Source: Circinella minor (taxonomy: Eukaryota; Mucoromycota; Mucoromycetes; Mucorales; Lichtheimiaceae). From it: a stretch of DNA of 64,000 nucleotides. Position numbers and translations under genes: made by a program. The stretch lies in the NCBI GenBank assembly GCA_016758965.1, contig JAEPRB010000031.1, positions 124,001 to 188,000 of the forward strand. The letters run 5' to 3'. This document shows positions 47,400-59,487 of the stretch, one piece after another. Every line of letters starts with the position of its first letter. Positions within the stretch are counted from its first letter, which is position 1. The notes below the pieces were generated by a model, which was not told the origin of the DNA, searched no databases, and saw only the letters and a program-made list of their open reading frames with translations.

Positions 47400-49786
47400 T
47401 TAAAAATCCCTATATAATTGTAAGTTTTTTTTAGCTTTTTATTTTTGCCCATCTGCTTTTTTCTCAAAAAAAAAAAAATACAGAACAAAACAAAAAGAAA
47501 GATAAGTTGAAAAAGAACATACCATGCTTGATGCATATACTTTTGCACAGCCGAGAGTGCTTGGTATCTCACATCTTGATCTTCATGTGTCATTAATTCC
47601 ATAACACGTTGTTTAGCACCCACTTCTTGTAAAACCCTATATAACAAAACCATTTTGATTTAGCCTTTTTCATTTCTACGTTGTCCTCGTTATAGATTTT
47701 TTTTTATCTCCTTTACCTTTTACCCTGTCTTGATGCATATTTAGAATATTGACCGATATCATTGGCTGCTACAGATAAGACTACAGCGCTGGTAGACGTA
47801 CTGAGAATACGTGCAAGCTGTCTAATAGATTTTACAGAACATTGGTTTTCTATTATTATTTGTTATTTGATATAAAAACCAAACTAAATATAAATTGAGC
47901 AAACCTTAGCAACTGAAAGTTATTTTCTTCAAGTCGAGAAGCATTCTCCTTCCAAAATGTTTCCGATTTATGAGGAGGTGTCCATTCGAGTTTTCCTGTT
48001 TCAACTTCGGAAGCATATTGTTCAAAAGTCCTATGTCAAAGGGAAAAAGTGGAATTTATGCTTTAGATTTCATTCTTAAAAAAAAAAAAATATAACTAGA
48101 GAAAATATATAACTTACGTCAAACTCTGAAAGTTTTCTTGAAGTCTTTCTTTCACATAATCAATATCTTCCAGAATATCTGGATCGGACCACTTGCGGGT
48201 ACTCAAGTTTTCAGTAAATGGAAGTAATTTGGCAACAAGCATTGCGGCAAGGTTCTCCGTAGGAGCCTTTTCAACAAGATTCTACAGGTAAACAAATAAT
48301 GATAATCACGGTGCTTATTAAACTTCCGTTCTCTTATTATACTCCAGCTGAAGAGACACATAACTATAGCTTGAGATTGTTTTTTACCTTAAGGGTTGCG
48401 ATGGCAACACGGATGACTTTTTCTTTCACAGCTGCCTTGGCAATCTCGGTAAGCTTTGGAATAATGTCATAAAGGCTGAAAATAATGCATCATTAAAAAA
48501 ATGGCATACCAACTGTGCATCTTTATAAACATAACAATAGTTCAATATACTTACTTGTCGATTTTGGTAGCAATTTCAGTTTCGAAAGTCAATAGCCACA
48601 AACAGAATATGATCTGATACTGCATTTGAGGGGTAGATGTTGACTTATCAAGATTGGATACCAATCTAACATCAAAAAATCAAAATTATTATTATTATTT
48701 TCTTAAAAAAAGGCTATCACTCTGAAGAAAGAGATATGATGTTACAAAACTTACTCTTCGACAGCATTTTGAGTATTCCAAAATGGCATACGGAATTGGC
48801 GTACGCGGAGTAACGATTCAGCTTCTTGCACCACTACATCAACTACCTCGGGTTTTCGGCTTGCCAACTGTTCAGTGATCCAACGCCACAAATCTGAAAT
48901 ATCAACTGAACCAGGGTTAGGTGCAGAGCTAATAGATTATGTCAAAAAATTATTCGTTTTTTTACTATTGGTCTGATAGGCGGGATATATACCAAAGTTT
49001 AAAATTTTTTAGTCATATTTACCATGCAAGAATGGTTAATATCTTGCTAGCTTGAAGTGAGGTAAATTCATCTGACAAATGCAACGCCCTATCGTCATCC
49101 AGGTAACGAGTTAAATTTTGAAAAGGTTTTATCGAATCTTAAATACTCTCGATAAAAAATAAAAGAAATATTTTTTACCTGAAGAATGGACCGAAAGGAT
49201 ATGTTTCGTCTTCACCTGACACTTCATGGAAATACTGAGCATTCTCATCGTGTCCTATTTTTATATTATAATAAATCAATGATATATGATAATAATTATT
49301 ATAATAATAATAAACAAGAGGAAGGAAAACGAAAACAGCGAAAACAGAAAAAAAACGAACCTGATAAAATGTTATCCGCGAGAATGCATACATATTGAAC
49401 TGTATCAGCTCGAGATAAGTTTTGTAACAAGTGTAGAATGAGGGATGCGTATATTGTACCCTTGGCCTTAACAGCGGACTGAACTTGCTCTGGGGAACGT
49501 TTGTCAATGGCTTTGATTAATTCAACTTGTTCATGTGTTACTAAACTAGCGCGTTCATATGCCTGTATTTTTTTAATGCCGAGATGAGTTGTTCCGCGTG
49601 TCAATCGTGTACGTGTTCTATATATTGGTCCGTTTACAAGAATTCTCGATCATGGCGATAAAAAAAATAGTTATTTCTTTTTACCTCCCAAACTATAGAT
49701 TTGCTTCTAACTTGAGCAGCTTTCTTGTCAAGATATGCATTGGTTACTAATGCTAAAGGTACTTCTGGAACTGTCTCGTCTTCCAT
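47400..49786 (-). CDS. VMA13: Vacuolar H+-ATPase V1 subunit H
   Basis: Twelve exons: 49786-49685, 49562-49361, 49254-49179, 49088-49023, 48928-48755, 48665-48555, 48475-48388, 48281-48118, 48030-47905, 47821-47717, 47636-47523 and 47409-47400. They join in frame to 445 aa. The conserved C-terminal domain reads RLEENNFQLLRQLARILSTS, AANDIGQYSKYASRQGKR and VMELMTHEDQDVRYQALSAV, ending HQAWDF. The N-terminal armadillo-like part contains SKSIVWEAYERASLVTHEQV and EFTSLQASKILTILA. Subunit H is cytosolic. It activates assembled V-ATPase and silences free V1, so it controls vacuolar and endosomal acidification. The last coding exon is only 10 nt. At the exon 3/4 junction the acceptor at 49088 is the one that keeps the frame. 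Confidence 0.94.
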
Positions 49787-50180
49787 AATCTGTTCGAATA
49801 ATATTGTTGGGGTCTGTTACAAGAAGAGAGCTGAAACATGTTAGGTGTATTGCCGACTCTACATTAATCGTCATGCGGTGTCTGAAACCAAGAGGAGATA
49901 TTGCACTTTTTACGCCCTTTTCTATGACGATATAAATATCTCAACAGTAGGAGTTCCTTTGTTGTTTAATGTATGTAACGATTATTAATGGTCATAGGTA
50001 TCCTTAAAATTAATGATATTGAATCAAACATTATAAATTGATTTATGTTTTTTGGTCGATGTTTTTAACTTTGTTATTATTTTGTAATTGAAAGCCTTTT
50101 TTTATCAAACATGATGAAGTAGAGAAAAAAAATAGAGGAAAGGTGAATGAGGGGAGATAATAAAAAGATAATACAGAGTT
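49787..50180. other. Intergenic, VMA13 promoter and MIC60 3' flank
   Basis: 394 bp between two genes on the minus strand. No gene seen. Confidence 0.5.
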
Positions 50181-52122
50181 TTAAAGTTGTTGCATGCTAC
50201 CAAGCATAGCTTGTGTTCGCATAACCTATATAGGGTAATAAAAACGTTCCATTATTAATTATAAACAGTAATCATCATTGGGTTGTCAATTAATTCGTAC
50301 CTCTAAAGCCTGCTTTATTTCCAAATGTCGACGTGCAGCATCAAGCCAGTCAGCAGCCAAATGTTTAGGCCAGCCCTTAAGTTGGTTGACTTCTCGTGCA
50401 GCACTTTCCAAATCATTTTCCTTGTGCAAATAATATTCAGCGCGTGCCAAACGTGCTTCCAAATCATCACCCGGTACTAATCCTTCCTTCTTGAACATCA
50501 ATTTGCTCATGATAATTGAAATGACATGCGAGACCATGCTGCTGCCTTCTTCGGGTATAAGAGACGCCCGTCGAACCTCTGTAGAAACATTGACAAACCG
50601 AGTTACCAACTGAGCCATCGAATCAACTCCATGGCGAGCTACGGTTTCCGAAATATTGGAAGCAATTACTTGAACTAATTCATCGTTACGTCGCTCGGTC
50701 AAATCAGCAAAGGGTGATCCAGGTGCACTAATTGTTAACAAAGCTTGTAATTCATCCAAAAATGCCTTTTGGTTACCAGCATAAGCGGCTCTACCTAAAG
50801 CATCAACTGCAATAGTCAATTGATGTGCCTTGCGAGCGTCATCCAAAGATTCTGCGTTGGCATATGAAAGCTTTTCAAAGACACGTTGACGAACAGAAAC
50901 TTCATCGACACGCGAAAGTCGACCGCCACGTTCGGTTTCGACTTGTTGACGGACTTCTCGAACAAATTGACGTTGGATTTCGGTGGCACGTTCCTTTAAT
51001 TCGGCTGACAATTCGTTCATAAATGCATTACGTTGACCATTTAATTCCTTGGTAGCAATAGCATTCATTTCCTTTTGCATTTCCAATGCTTCGACAGAGA
51101 ATTCACTCTTTAACTTGTTTTCTTTTTCAATGACACGGTCACGAGATCGTTGACGGGCAGCACTAACCTTAGTATCAATTTCACTGGTATGATCCTGGAT
51201 ATGCTTCTCGACATCTTCAGCAGTTTGTGCCAAAGCAACTGTATCCTTCAATACTTGGTTTTGTTCGGTTTGTGCATTTCGGTATTCGGTTTGAAGACGT
51301 TCGATTTCATATGCGCCATAATCAGCCATTCGCTTAGCATGGCCCTTTAAACCAGCATCGTTCAACATCTTGACAAGGTCCTGTACTGTTTTCGCGAGTT
51401 CATCAATAGTAGATTCACCAATAGTGGCAAATTGTGGAATAACTGCTGCTTCGTCGGTTTCAATAACATTGGCAAAGATACCACCACGACGACCACCAAG
51501 GCGTTTTGTTTTACGTGATGTAGGTGCTGGACCACCTGCTGAAGTTGTCTGACTATCATCCTGGTCGTTACCAGTCAATTGGTTCACGGTATCGGTAGCA
51601 AGTTCGTACAAATCCATGGTCGTATCTTTTGCTTTACCGGCATAATTTTTTAAAGTGACGGAATACTCTTGAGCTTTTTGCTTTATTGCAACAGCCTTTT
51701 CAATATTCTCTTTAACTTGTTTATCGTGCATGGCATCATCAATGGCATCGAGCAATTGTTCACCGCCAGGAACATAAGTTGTGTAGGTGTCGTGGAAAGC
51801 TTCATTGTTGAGTGCTTCATAAGTTGCACCAGCATAAGCAGTACCTACCAATGCTGTGGTCCATACGATCTTTTTACCCAGTGAACCTTTTTTGGGTTTG
51901 GCGACTTCGGTTGCATAGTGTCTCGAAGCCTAAATAAATATTATCGAAATGTTTGTTGTTTTCATATTATCATAAAAAAACGAATTATTGTTTACTAATT
52001 AGAAATAAGAGTTTAAATAATTCCACAACAAAAATAACGCAATTATTGAATGAATGTCTTACTCGAGCTGCAGGCCGTGAAACGGCGCGAGTGCCAGCTC
52101 GTGTCAATGCAGAAGCAAGCAT
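50181..52122 (-). CDS. MIC60: MICOS complex subunit Mic60 (mitofilin)
   Basis: Three exons, 52122-52063, 51929-50301 and 50225-50181, join to 577 aa. The N-terminus is an Arg-rich mitochondrial presequence (MLASALTRAGTRAVSRPAAR) with a likely cleavage just after (SRHYATE). One membrane helix follows (about 41-57, IVWTTALVGTAYAGATY). A long charged coiled coil covers about 180-330. The C-terminal mitofilin domain contains RAEYYLHKENDLESAAREVN and LKGWPKHLAADWL, and ends RTQAMLGSMQQL. Mic60 is the core of MICOS at crista junctions in the inner membrane. Without the 45-nt last exon the protein would end in VRIN. It shares a promoter with a mitochondrial aminopeptidase. Confidence 0.95.
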
Positions 52123-52349
52123 GGCCAGATCTTTTTTAAAGGATTAAAAAAAAAAAGAATATCAAAAAAAATTGGTTTCCGAATCGAGTACTTTGACTAT
52201 TTCCTCAGCAAGGGCAACAAAAAAAGTGGTCGGCGTCATCACACACACTAGGCCTAATTTTTAGCGGACGCCTAATAGGCCCATCTAAAAGTCAACTTCA
52301 AAGATGCAATTGTAAGGTAGGCCTATCTAAATACCACGTCTTTTGAACA
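52123..52349. promoter_or_regulatory. Bidirectional promoter with TAGGCCTA palindromes
   Basis: 227 bp between the start codons of MIC60 (-) and the M17 aminopeptidase (+). It holds two perfect palindromes TAGGCCTA (52249-52256 and 52318-52325) and a half-site TAGGCC (52276-52281). All three lie within about 80 bp, in DNA that is otherwise poor in such words. The factor is not known. A shared control site for two mitochondrial genes is an inference. Confidence 0.55.
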
Positions 52350-54522
52350 ATGTCACGAATTCTTCTTGGTCGTTTATCCTCGGTTAGACGCACTAGCACG
52401 ATCCCAAAATTTCAACGACGCTTATTTTCTAATGCTGAGAAATATGATGCCCTTGTCTTAGGTGCCTATACAAATGCAGAAGAGATCGCTTTTTCTGCCA
52501 CACCAGACATTTCGTCCGCTACGCAAAAGGTTTTGCTTGAACAGCTTGCTGCTTCTTCCTTTAAAAAAGCAGGAGACGTACGTACATTATATAATGTCGG
52601 TGGAGTAAAACAAGTAGCTGTTGTATCTCTTGGTAAAAAGGAGGATACTGATAAAGGTGAAGCTCAACAACTCGCAAGTGCACGCATGGCTGTAAGGAAC
52701 AAGTGAAAACATAATTATATAAATATGACAGTCTTGATGTGAATAAAAGAAACTGAAGAATAACGAGTACTATAAATGCATATTAGTCTGCATTAGGTAT
52801 TCAAGCATTACGTAAACAAGGTGCAAAGAATATTGGCGTGGATGTATCAGTGAGTGCACATGGTGCAGCTGAAGGTGCTACATTAGCTCAATTTGCATTT
52901 GACAAACTTAAGAACGAAAAATCGCGTGAAGAAGTTATTCAGGTAACGCCTTTCTCGGAAACTATTACCAAGGATTCCAATCTTGACTGGGAAAGTGGCC
53001 AAATTTATGGTACATCGCAAAATTTGGCACGTATGCTCATGACCACACCATCGAATTTGATGACACCCAAACTTTTTGCCGAAGAAGTTGCTTATCTGTT
53101 GGCTGGATTGGAAAATGTGGAAGTGATTGTTCATGACGAAGAATGGGCTAAACGACAAAATATGAATTCATTTTTGGCAGTTGCCAAAGGAAGGTAATAG
53201 TTTTTAACAATCCACAAAAGGGAGACATAAAGCGTAATGAGTATAATGAGATTTTACAGGATTTGGAAGTTGGATTGGTGTATATTTTGGTTATTGATTG
53301 GTTGTTCCTTTTTTTATCGGGTCTAGTGATGAAGCACCACGATTTTTGGAAATTCATTACCGAGGTACAACTGAAGATCAAGCACCACACGGTCTTGTTG
53401 GCAAAGGTAAATTAATTGTCGATCAATTACAACTATAATATATATACGTACACTGCAAAATAAAAACAAAAATAAAATAAAGGCACTCTGACCACTATAT
53501 GTTTGTGCTACTTCCAGGTGTCACTTTTGATTCGGGTGGTATCAGTATTAAACCATCGAATGGAATGGCGCTCATGAAGGGTGATATGGGCGGTGCTGCA
53601 ACAGTGGCTGCAGCATTATATGGTATTTCCAGATTACAACTCCCTATCAACATTGTTGCTTCTATTCCTCTTTGTGAAAACATGCCATCAGGAAAAGCTA
53701 CAAAGCCAGGCGACGTAGTGCGAGCTATGAATGGCAAATCAATTGAAGTGATGGATACCGATGCCGAAGGTAAGTTAAAAGTATAAGCGAACACTTTATT
53801 GAAGGTAGAAGACAATACACCGTAATCTAACATTTCACTTCACCGCCCAACAGGACGTTTAATTCTGGTAACTATAGAAAAACTTTTATTAAACTAGAAA
53901 AAAAATGGAAACTACGACAGCAACGGTTTCGTTCTGGCAACAGAATATTAATTTTTTATCAATATAGGCCGATGCATTATACTACACTAGCTCCACATTC
54001 AAACCTGAAAGTATTATTGACTTGGCAACACTTACGGGTGCATGTATGGTTGCGCTTGGAGATGTATTTACTGGTGCATTCACAAACTCGGACGATTTAT
54101 GGAAGAGACTGGACGAATCAGGAAACATGACATCGGATCGTTTCTGGAGAATGCCGTTGGATGAGGGTTATCTGACAGAAATGAAAGAGTCTACTGTTGC
54201 TGATCTTAACAACTTGGGCAAGGGCCGTCCAGGAGGTGCTGCATCTGCTGCAGCTTTCTTATCTCAATTTGTGGAAGGTTTAGACGCCAAAAATTTAGGT
54301 GAACTACAAAATCCTGCATGGTGCCATCTCGACATTGCAGGAACAATGGATGATGGGCCTCTTACGAGAGGTTTTAATATCAAGGGAATGTCAGGTAAGT
54401 TTCTAGAACGATGATGGTGATTTGCCATTTACTGCAGATACTAAATGCTGAAAATCAATCATAACACTATAGGTCGACCTACACGCTCTCTTATAGAGTA
54501 CTATAGAAGCTTCACAAAATAA
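52350..54522 (+). CDS. M17 leucyl aminopeptidase, probably mitochondrial
   Basis: Seven exons, 52350-52691, 52787-53193, 53327-53406, 53518-53769, 53854-53867 (14 nt), 53968-54394 and 54473-54522, join to 523 aa. The N-terminus (MSRILLGRLSSVRRTSTIPK) is Arg-rich and lacks acids, like a matrix presequence. The M17 catalytic domain is complete: GKGVTFDSGGISIKP (Lys and Asp ligands near 276-290), MKGDMGGAA, and DTDAEGRLILADALYY (Asp358, Glu360, catalytic Arg362). The family signature starts with Asn, and here it is Asp356. M17 enzymes are hexameric two-zinc peptidases that remove N-terminal residues. The exon of 14 nt supplies GRLIL of the active site. Exon 2 begins at 52787, since the nearer AG breaks the frame. 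Confidence 0.94.
53854..53867 (+). other. 14-nt microexon of the aminopeptidase gene
   Basis: The bases GACGTTTAATTCTG are flanked by cag and gtaact. Joining 53769 to this exon and to 53968 gives the unbroken M17 signature. If it is skipped the frame is lost, and if the intron before it is retained the protein stops five codons later. Confidence 0.85.
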
Positions 54523-57500
54523 AGATCATTTTCTATGATATATGAAATACAAAGGTTCTCAAAGCCAATAAGCATCATTTCTATAAACTATTTGTGGTTA
54601 CTATATTGAATAAGAATGTAATTATGATCAATCACCAACATATCGATAACATGACCGAATATTAGATAGACTTACTACATCCCATTCATTTTTCTGAATT
54701 TAAAATGATGATAGGGGTAATCTATTATAAAGATAGGTTTGTTGCTTATTGAAGTGATAAAAGCTTTAATACAGATTAAACAGCACACAACTTTTATGAG
54801 TTTACTGAGCTGCGTACTTCTATCCGTTTGTTTTTACAAGATTAATTCAATCAATGGACCGCCCCATAATAAATAGTCAACTCACGATTACATATGTTAC
54901 TTATTATACTAATTAAATACAAAGTTACCATGTGAACAAACAAATTGAATAGACCATAATTCGCTTTTTATATTAAAATGGAACGAAATTCATGGCACGT
55001 CGCTGTATAGCCACAGTGGTTTCTTAGTGGGAGTACGTGCCAAATAATATATGGTTTTGCATCTTATATGAAAATGACACTTAACTATATGTTAGATTAT
55101 CAAATTTTGAATAAAAAGCGTTATGTTGCTTTAGCACTTGTATTGAACATGCTGTTTATCGCCAGCAACAGGCAGTACTGTATCAACTTCATAGAGTGCG
55201 ATGCTAGACAGATACAGGTGTCATCGTCAACAAGAGTACGAATTAAGTAAACATACTCTTAGAATGATTTATATAACCTCCTTCGATGCATTCTAACGAT
55301 ACTAAATATATATAATATGTATCTGGACATGAAGATATATTAATCTGTATTAATGTATTTACGTTGTCGGTATAAAGCTAGCCCCATTTGCTGAAAAAGA
55401 AAAAAAAAACTCCTCGCTTTCACAAGCTGCCCGACCATATAAAGGAAATGACCGACGTTCCGGTAATTTCAGTTTTGGTGTGCGTAAAAGGAACATAGTA
55501 ACGCCTTTTAATAATTTCACAGAGAACAATTTATTATGAAAGTGTGTACAACTAAAATAACGAATATTGAAAGTTGATGATCAATTTTTCCATAGTACGC
55601 TTTTAAATTTACATGGATTAAAAAGTTACCATGGTGTTGAAAGATGGAGTATATTCAATCAAAATAGAACTTTCGTTTAAAACCATCGACAGTAGCATAA
55701 ATAATGTAAAATTTTATTCTATTCAACAAAGAGCGATTCATCTCATTTCTGATCCCCGATAAATTGGTAATAATACATCGACCGATACATCGACGGTAAT
55801 AAACATTTTTAACTATCACCAATGAAGGTGTACAGGACTGTCATGTTTAAAGATAACTATAGCAATAGTAATATATCTTTTATATATGTTTCTTTAACCA
55901 GTGAACGGAATGAAAACATACTATATTTTGTGAAAAAAAATTTAAGGTGGGGAGTATTATTGCTCTTAATTGGGGAGTTGGCGATCAAGGAAAGTTTGTG
56001 ACACTTGGTATAAAGGGTCTATTGCTGAGAATGCCACTGATGCTTAATTAGACATATTACGAACAATTGTATATACGCTACTCAGGTAAGTGTTCCAAAA
56101 AAATGTTGTGAATGGACTTTTGACAGTGATAAAAAGAGAGAGGCCAGCGCAGACATTTATGAGCATTGTCTTGAGGGAAGTCGACATTTTATCGCTGTCG
56201 ACAGCTAGCTGAAGATGTATCTATCAACAAATAAACCCCAAAAAGGTTGACACGATCTACTTTTTTTTTAATTCGCAAGAAGATTCTAAGAAGGGGTTAA
56301 TTTTCTTTACTTTTTCTGCTATGAAACCTTAATTGAAAAACAATACGTAAAGACGAATTTTTCGTTTTGAAGGAATAAGATATAAACTAAATGTCGCTCA
56401 GTAGTGGTTTATGCTTGGAGAAAAATATTAATAAAGTGTTCGAAATGAATTGATCAAGCTAACAGTAACATCATTTATGTAAAGTATTCCATTATTGTGA
56501 ACTTCGGCGTATTAGTACTTTTTGCCTTATGTAGTATCGGGTGGTTGACACGGAGAAAAATATATTTGGAAGTGATAATATAAAAGGGCTCTTGCGATGG
56601 TTACTCAATTCTGGATGTAGGACGGGAATTTTATAACTCATAAAAAATGATTATTATTATTATAAAATTGAGACACATGGCAACCTGATCTACATTCAAC
56701 TATTATTTCTGATGATCATAAGTAAAAGCAATTTTTTGGTACATATGCTAGTAATTGTATTATGAGAATATCAACGTGTAAAAGCGGTAAGTTTTTGACA
56801 TGAAATAATAGAAGTGGATTAATAAATAATAAATAAATAAATAAACCAGGGCATTAATATTTTATTACACTTTTTTTTTCGATGCAATTTATTAGCCCTT
56901 TATTGACCAATTTTTCTTTGTGTTACATAAAAATTGAAATGCCAGACGATTTTGTCAAGTAATCAGGCTTTTATTTATTCTCTCACTTTCTTTATAAACC
57001 AGTTCCGCGCCTCTTTTTAATCATTTCTAATTAGTTTAGACGATTCCTTTTACTTACTCTTTTCATAGTTAAAAAGAATCATACTTTATATAAAATGAAT
57101 AATGAGTCGAACCGCTTCGCCCCTTTTTTTTTTTGCTACGCCTCCGAACCAACAAAAGAATAATTCTGAAACATCGGCATAAAAAGCGTGGCAAACATCG
57201 TTGGACACTCATCACACGAAAAAGGTCTCTTTATAAAAAAAAAGTTCATGGCTACACAAAGATACAACATAGCACGCGGCTCACTTACTTACCCAGATTT
57301 GACCCATCTATAAACTTGCTTATATTTCGGGGCCAATCACTAACTCTAGTCTTCCCTTTTTTCTTTCTCTTTTTCTCTCTCTTTTTTTTCTTGTTTTCTT
57401 ATTATTATCCTTATTTATATATAAGTGGAAAAACCCCACAATCACTCTCATTTAAAAGCAACAGCTACTACTTGTTTTAACAACAACCCGACTTACACAT

Positions 57501-57538
57501 ACACGAACTCTTTTAAAACAAAAGTATCTCAAGTCGTA
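54523..57538. other. 3-kb intergenic region, no gene supported
   Basis: AT-rich with scattered short frames only. It includes an inverted pair TGGCACGT/ACGTGCCA around 54993-55042, a repeated ATACATCGAC near 55773-55795, and CTGTCGACAG near 56197. Close to the septin start (57350-57400) a pyrimidine tract marks the promoter or leader. A small frame at 55068-55250 has no recognisable domain. Confidence 0.5.
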
Positions 57539-59005
57539 ATGTCTCCTCGCTCAAGGAGAAATGCAGTTTCTTTTTTTAACGTGATGGTCGTCGGATTCTC
57601 GGGTGTCGGAAAGACCTCGTTTATCAAAACTTTAATGGCGGCCCTGAAAAATGAAACGCCCAAAGATAAACGTGAATCGTTTGGAAGCCAAACCCCAGAT
57701 TCAAATGCACTTGCTGGCCCATTGACAAAGACACAAAAACCTTATACAGTGTCAGCTGGCATTGATGTAGATGGTGAAAAAGTAATGCTCACTGTCATTG
57801 ATACACCTGGTTTCCAAAGTGATTATTTGATTGACAAACAACTGCATGATATTCTCGGTTATATAGAACATCAATTCGATTTGACTTTGGCCGAGGTAAA
57901 TATATTTAATTATGAAAATTTCAGATACTCATAAATTCATCAAATAGAAACAAGGAGGGTACAGTGAGGTGAGGGTGTTAGGAAGGAATGGAATCAGGTT
58001 TGCCACGAGAAAAAAAAAGTTGTAAAAGTGGTGTGGTTTCGATATCAATTAATAAATTATTGAGTTTGGGTGGGTTGTAAAAGAGGAGGAGCAGCTAAGT
58101 TAGTTATTATTGATGCTGGTCCGGGAAAGGTTGCACAAGTAATACCTTGAAACTAAATAGCTGGTGTATGTGCGTATCCGTACTAAACAAACCTATTTTA
58201 CAACTTTTAGGAAAGTAAAGTAAAGCGAAACCCAAAAGCAGTCGATACACAAGTACATGCTTGTTTATATGTCATCGATCCAACAAAGCGTGCATTGGAT
58301 CAATACGATATTCGCATATTAACCCGACTTTCTGAACGTGTTAACGTAATTCCTGTCATCGGTAAAGCAGATACTTTGACATTAGCTCAACGTCGTCGAT
58401 TCAAACCCATGATTCTTCGAGATATTTACACCAACCAAAAGATACCTCTTTACGGCATGCCTGAGGATGAAGAAGATGACGACGAGGAAGAAGAGGAAAA
58501 GGAAGATGAAAATGACAAGGAAAAGGAAACTAATGGTACAAAAGAAGGACAAGGGAGTGGTGCTTCTGATACCAACGGGAACGATAGTAATGATAATAGC
58601 ACTAAAGCAAAGACCACATCGACACTTGACGATTTCCTTAATCAATTTAACTATGAAGAAGAAGACGAAGAAACTCAGGCATTCCTCGACTATTTGAAAC
58701 TTATTCCTTTTAACGTTATTGCATATGAAGATGAACCAGAGACAGGTGAACCGATCGAAATGGAGGGTATCAAGATTGGACGCGATTACGGCTGGGGCAA
58801 GATCGACTGTCTTAGTGACGACACAAGTGATTTTAATAGTTTGAAGACAATGCTTCTTTCAACACACCGTCGTATTCTTCAATCAGAAACTGTCGAACGC
58901 TACTACGAACAATACCGTACCGAACGACTTTTGATTAAACGAGCAACAAAACTGAAGAGTATGGATGTTGGCAAGAAGTTGCTTGACGATTTGAAAAGGG
59001 TTTAA
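57539..59005 (+). CDS. Septin GTPase with acidic insertion
   Basis: Two exons, 57539-57895 and 58211-59005, join to 383 aa. The start is MSPRSRR. An upstream in-frame ATG at 57425 would add a low-complexity stretch and is probably leader. The GTPase motifs are G1 GFSGVGKTS (residues 19-27), G3 DTPGFQSDY and G4 GKAD (170-173, AKAD in most septins). The septin-unique region is recognisable but divergent (GRDYGWGKIDCLSDDTSDF). Residues about 204-278 form an acidic, Asn/Ser-rich insertion inside the G domain, before LKLIPFNVIAYEDE. The C-terminal coiled coil is short. Septins form filaments at septa and branch sites. This looks like a divergent, possibly accessory, septin. The intron of 315 nt is long for this window. 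Confidence 0.9.
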
Positions 59006-59487
59006 TAATTTATCTTTTTTTTTTGTATTATATTGTGTAGTGTAAAAAAAGGAAATCCAACAAACTTGTATACCCTACACATTTTACACTCTTGCTATTC
59101 TCTTCTATTCATATAACTCTCTCAACCTCAATCTTTTTTTGTGTTCCTGTATTACGATTTCCACTGGGTCCTTAAACAGTTGAGCCGTCAATATAATTAG
59201 ACGCCCGCAGATCATATTTTTTCCCTTTTTTTTATACTACACAGTACGCTTAGTTCTCTCTATCTCTCCCCCAACCCTCTTTTTTCTTATTATTTCAAGC
59301 ACCCCTCGGTCGAATTTATCATCACATACATAAAGGTTTTTTTTTCCTTCGCTTACACAATACAGACAACACTCACTCTCTTTCTCTTCTTCATTTTTCC
59401 CTTCTTTTTTTTGTTATTATTTACTTATATAATTATTATTCTTATTATTATCAATTTTTTGTTTTACAACGAAAAAAAAAAAAAGAA
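59006..59487. other. Intergenic, SHO1 promoter
   Basis: 482 bp between tandem genes, rich in pyrimidines on the plus strand (tracts near 59230, 59340 and 59375-59412). No gene seen. Confidence 0.55.

Noticed and set aside
49563..49617. Longer second exon of VMA13 starting at 49617
   Set aside because: It breaks the frame with exon 1. The acceptor before 49562 gives SKSIVWEAYERASLV, which fits the family.
55068..55250. 60-codon frame in the aminopeptidase-septin gap
   Set aside because: No domain, no neighbouring exon and no promoter-like context beyond chance.
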